Shown piece after piece: positions 59,668-64,000 of a stretch of 64,000 nucleotides of DNA. The stretch is from Vicia villosa (Eukaryota; Streptophyta; Magnoliopsida; Fabales; Fabaceae), in NCBI RefSeq assembly GCF_029867415.1, contig NC_081184.1, positions 107,307,692-107,371,691 of the forward strand. The letters are read 5' to 3'. A model generated the notes under the pieces. That model ran no database searches and was not told the DNA's origin. It was given only the letters and a program-made list of their open reading frames with translations. Each line of letters begins with the position of its first letter. Positions within the stretch are counted from its first letter, which is position 1. A program made the translations under genes and the position numbers.

Positions 59668-61344
59668 GAAATTCTCTGGTACAATGGCAGATACAACATG
59701 TTAGTACTAATGTTTCAACATCAGAACATGACATCAAGACAGATGATATGACATCTGATCCTGATACAGGATATTAACATTCATTTGAAACTTTTGCATG
59801 CATATAAATCAGAGTGACAACCAACACAACTTACAAATTGAGATTGATGTCTCAACACAAACAACAATGTTAAGACATATGTCTTAACATCATCTTCTAA
59901 CATATCACATACTAGAAACATACGTAGAAAACAAATGCAGAATGGTAAATGAAACAGAGGAATTATTAACCCATTTCGGTGCAAACAACACCTAATTCGG
60001 GGGCTACCAAGCCAAGAAGGAATTCCATTATAGTATTAGTTCATAGCCTAAACAAGTCCCATAATTACAACTTTCCATCCTAATCACTGCCCTATGCAAC
60101 TTCAACCTAAAAACCTTCTAGATGTGAGAAATCCCATCCCACTTCCAATCACCGCAACGATGTTTAATAGTCTCATTTACTGTATCAACAGCCTTTCACC
60201 TAACTGAAGATCACACTTCAAATAAACAAGTCATAAACTAGTGACAAGGGAAGACTACACTTCCAGTAAAATAAACTTAGTCTTGCTTCACAACTTCGAG
60301 TAAGAACAAAACTTGATCTTACTTAAAGCTTTGATCAAGAACAACACTCAACTCTATGCTTAAAAGCTTAAAGAGTGAGGAGAATACTCAACTCATTATC
60401 TAAAGGCTTTTGAGTGAGAACAAATAACTTGACAAACAGTCAAGTGACATATAGTCTGCCACACAATATCAAAAGATACGTGGGAGACTTAAAACATAAA
60501 GAGACTCTCAAAATTGTAGACCTAACACTTTCCCTAATTTTACAATTGTGGAAGTTTTGTTTTTCATTAGGTTAGGGTTCTCTTTAAATAGTCCTTACCA
60601 GTCTATGGGCTTCAAAACTTTTGAGCAAGAGAGTTAAGTGTTGTAGACTATCTGTTACTTGACTATTAGTCAAGTTATTGTTCTCACTCTTGAAGCTTTT
60701 AAGTAAGAGAGTTAAGTGTTGTTCTTGATCAAAGCTTTTAAGTAAGATCAAGTATTGTTCTTAGTTAGGGTGCTTAACTAAGCTCTTTATTGGAAAGTGT
60801 GATCTTTCTATCTGAGTTCCCTTGGTCACAGGGTGTGTGACTATTTTATCACTACGGTGATTGGAAGTGGGATGTCGACTTCCCAGGTCTAGATGCCGAT
60901 TTCTAAGCAGAAGTAGCGTTAGGTAGTGATTAGGCGAGAAGTTGTAAACTAGGACTGCTTAGTTTTGAACTAATACTACTAATAGTGGATTTCTTGACTT
61001 GGAAGCCCCCAGATTATGTGATGTTGCACTAAGCTGGGTTAACAATTCCTCTGTTATTTACCATTCTGAAATTGTTTTATGCACATCTTCCAGGTTGGTA
61101 AATATGTGATCTGTTAGTAGATGATGTCAAGAGATTTGTCTTGACATTATTGTTTGAGTTGAGACTTTAATCTCAACTTGTGAGTTGTGTTGGTTGTCAC
61201 TCTGTGATTTATCTGTGTGCAAAAGTTACAGATGAATACTATTATTCTATATTAGGATCAAATGCCACAACATCTGTCTTGATGTCATGTTCTGATGTTG
61301 GAACATCAGGATCAATATGTGCCTACGATGTACCAGAGAATTTC
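59668..61344. repeat. 1.7-kb imperfect inverted repeat
   Basis: The left arm 59668-60464 and right arm 60640-61344 are reverse complements with many substitutions, separated by ~175 bp. Landmarks: GAAATTCTCTGGTAC vs GTACCAGAGAATTTC at the outer ends; AACATCAGAACATGACATCA and its complement near 59720/61300; AGAGTGACAACCAACACAA near 59812/61200; CTTGATCTTACTTAAA near 60315/60735. No coding sequence was recognised in either arm. Confidence 0.85.
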
Positions 61345-61429
61345 AATTGCCATAAGCACGCTAATATGTATCATGCATCAGCTAAAATCCTCTATTTTGT
61401 CACCTCGCCTTGACTATTCTACCAGTGTG

Positions 61430-62505
61430 TGTCATACCCCAAAATTTGCCCTCTTATTTTTAAAGACAAAAATCTTCAAATGCGGAAATAATTGAAGAGG
61501 ACACCCTAAGCTTTCCAACAAATTCAAAATTATTCCCAAATAATGAAAATTGAGAAAATTATGGCTGATGAAAGTTGGGAAATTTTGAGTCGGTGCATAA
61601 AGTCCAAATTGAGCAAATTCATTATTGGGCCACAATTTTAATCCAATCACCCCTTAAATTGTTTTATTTCAATTGTTTTGATTTATTCATTTAAATAATT
61701 CAAAATAAGGAAAATAAAATAAATTAAGCTCTTAGTGAGGTCCAAGTCCATTTTCCTTTTAACCTAATGTTTTCTTATAAATAACTAACAACCCTTATTT
61801 TTAACGAATCACCAACCATTCACCTCTACCAAATTCTCCATTCCCATACACTAACAATCAACAACTCTCATAATTTTACACTCATCCACAAAAAATCTTT
61901 ACCATTGTTTCTGACTGTTACGAATAATCTTCCGTCACTCAAATCCGGTTGCAGCAAAGTGATAAATTTTCCAGCCTATCAGCCGATTTCTAAAACTACT
62001 GTTTCGATTTGCTCCGAATTTTTTCCAGAAGTTCAGAAAAATTTTTTACGAACAATACACCTTTAGAATAGAATTCTAAAAGATGTTGACGCTCAAAATC
62101 GCAAATTCCTCGTTTTTCTATTTTATTTGATTTAATTTCTATTTTCATATTTTTGAAAAAATCTCAAAAAATTTGTAGCTTCGTTATCTTATTTTATTTG
62201 ATTTATAATCAGGTTTTTATATTTTTTTGATTTTATTTTGATCACTTTTCTATTTTTCTATTTGTTTTCTTAACCGTAACATTGCAGTAGTTTATGAACA
62301 GGTTTCCTATGAATTGACCAAGTGGAAGGAGCTTTATCTCTTGACCTCAAGGGATATCCCAAATGTTTTTTTGGCCAAAAGCTTTTTGGCCTTTGGCCAA
62401 ATCAAGGTTATTCGTATTTGGCCAAAAACCTTTTGGTATTTGGCCAAATCAGATTATTTGTAATTTTGTCCATAATTTAATTTTCTAAACCCCAATTCTT
62501 TTCTT

Positions 62506-62602
<97 letters not shown>

Positions 62603-64000
62603 CATCATCATCTTTATTAACATTATTACTATCCTTTTTTGCAGGTACTTTCTTTGGCCATTAACCTTGTTTTGGCCAAACACTTTGTTGGCCACTTTCC
62701 CATGATGCACCCTCAAGGATTGCCACATCAAATCTCAACATTTTCCTTTGGTTCTATTTTCTTCTTTTTTCTTTTCCTTTAATTAACCCTCTTTTATTAT
62801 TAATATTTAATTAAAAACAAAAACCTTAAATTTTCTCCCTTAGGTAGATGTTGTCCGTTTTCATGAATTAGGGTTAGGGTTTTACTTTTAGGCTAATAAT
62901 TATTTTTAGGGTAATAATTATTTTTAGGCTAATTAATTTAATTTTATGATTTATTAACCTTTTTTATAATTTTAATTAATTTAGCCAAATTAGGTTTTTA
63001 ACCTTAGGTAGGTATCATCCATTAACTCAGAGTCGTTGTTTTAACCTTTTCTTTTTATTTTTAATTTTGTTTACCTTCTTTTTTCAAAAACCTTTTCTAA
63101 AAAATCAGGGTTTACCCTCTTTTCAAAACTTTTTGTTTTCCTTATACCATTTGTCTTGCCTTATTCATTCTATTAACTGTGGTTAACTTGTTCCCCCATT
63201 TGGGGTTTGCCTTTATTATATTTTTATTTGCCTAATTTTGTATCTGCCCCAAAGCCTTGTAATAGTTTAGTGTTTTTTTATTATTTTTGTCTCTATATTT
63301 GCCTGCAGGTGTTTATTGTAATAGTTTAGGGTTTTATTTTTTTGCCTTTTCATTCCTGCCTTTATTTTTCTACCCTACAGGTGTTTATTGTAATAGCGTA
63401 GGAACTTTTAATTCTGTCTTTATTCTTAACTGCGTGGTTAGTAATCCTAGGGAGTGCAAGCCTAGAATTAACTTAGAATAACTAATTACAAGATAAAATA
63501 TCCGAACTAAATCACTTGATCGTGCCACACACGCACCTTTAGGGTAACCTCTCTTGTTGCCTTATTGCCTGTTGCCTTTTAATTACGATTCTAAAATAGT
63601 CAAGTCCCTCGATTCCGAGGATACCTAAAGCAAATGCTGCCTTAATTCATTGAAATCATCATAAGATTTTGTCCCTCGATGCTGCCTCGGAAATAAAGAT
63701 GATTGTCCCATTGCTAAGGTATCCTCGCCTGTTGCCTAAATGACTATTCTATCCTCCCCTGAGACTACCTACCCTCTATATGGTAGGGACAGTTTTATGG
63801 CGAACGATAATTTCTCGATGACCCTTAACATCCAATGAAAGGACTTCCTACCCTCTCATGGTATGGATAGCCTTTTCAAACCGAAAAGCTAAAAGAACAA
63901 TTTTTCTAACTTAGGGTAGGTGCTCCTGATTGCTTGCTCTATTCAAATTCAAATTCAAATCAATATCTTATCCCACTTCTTTTCAAAGAATCTTTTCAAA
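61430..64000 (+). repeat. Start of a long LTR (Ogre/Tat-like), right side outside window
   Basis: TGTCATACCCCAAAATTTGC at 61430 is a typical start of very long LTRs of legume Ty3-gypsy elements of the Ogre/Tat type. No coding sequence follows over 2.5 kb, as expected for LTRs of several kb. It contains TTTGGCCAAA palindromes (62369-62695), a ~97-bp (TTA)n run, a duplicated TGCCTGCAGGTGTTTATTG-like unit at 63300-63400, and two ACCTACCCTCT...GGTA units near 63767 and 63848. Orientation and family are inferred from the start sequence only. Confidence 0.55.
62507..62603. repeat. (TTA)n microsatellite
   Basis: About 32 uninterrupted ATT/TTA units followed by three ATC units. The minus-strand poly-isoleucine open frame across it is an artefact. 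Confidence 0.97.

Noticed and set aside
62477..62731. Minus-strand frame with a long isoleucine run
   Set aside because: Translation of the (TTA)n repeat; no protein signature outside it.

Overview
The window is plant nuclear DNA, AT-rich and almost entirely built from transposable elements. Legume origin is likely, probably the pea/vetch/clover side: a SIRE/Maximus-type Ty1-copia element, an Ogre/Tat-like LTR start and the plant mobile domain (PMD) repeat all fit. This is an inference from repeat style, not a species identification. I recognise one intact non-transposon gene, a GeBP/DUF573 (storekeeper-like) gene on the minus strand at 38942-39880. No tRNA, rRNA or CRISPR was seen.

Layout. 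1-7.8 kb: 3' part of a SIRE-type copia element (gag, pol, degenerate 3' region, 3' LTR). 8.1-9.8 kb: a truncated minus-strand copia element (LTR, primer site, gag start) and a second LTR-like block. 10.5 kb: a Helitron end. 11.1-14.4 kb: 3' LTR and part of the interior of a non-autonomous LTR element (family X). 14.5-15.0 kb: a palindromic MITE inside (TA)n. 16.5-18.3 kb: a 5'-truncated LINE with a 16-bp target duplication and a Tourist-like MITE at its stop codon. 18.4-19.5 kb: a MULE-type element with a 9-bp target duplication. 23.05-26.27 kb: a MULE-like element carrying a PMD gene with two in-frame TAG codons. 28.3-29.1 kb: an RLT (homeobox-DDT) pseudogene fragment. About 30.4-34.43 kb: probable Helitron body with a clear 3' hairpin. 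36.5-37.8 kb: exons of three unrelated genes (SUVR5-like, MBD4-like, organellar PheRS). 38.9-39.9 kb: the GeBP gene. 40-41.6 kb: a hAT MITE, a Helitron end and a MULE-like MITE. 42.8-44.4 kb: a decayed hAT transposase. 45.0-53.5 kb: a complete family X element with two ~2.4-kb LTRs. 53.5-53.7 kb: another MITE in (TA)n. 53.9-56.1 kb: a decayed copia gag/integrase. 57.7-58.6 kb: a Ty3-gypsy RT/RNase H remnant. 58.6-61.3 kb: a SIRE-like LTR fragment and a 1.7-kb inverted repeat. 61.4 kb to the end: the start of a long LTR.

The most unusual signal is not a gene. At least six different repeats carry small clusters of 10-21-bp palindromic words, usually as pairs about 18-23 bp apart (about 42-49 bp in two elements). 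The word differs between elements: CCGCTTAGCGG in one family X copy, GTAATCGATTAC at the matching place in the other, TTCGGAAATGCATTTCCGAA around the PMD gene, GCGCCA..TGGCGC in a MITE, TTTGGCCAAA in the last LTR, and AAATCGATTT near 8.2 kb. The architecture is shared while the sequence is not. Family X LTRs also keep splice-site consensus sequences around a ~1.5-1.6-kb intron-like interval that contains the palindromes.

All homology calls come from reading motifs by eye; no database or alignment was run.
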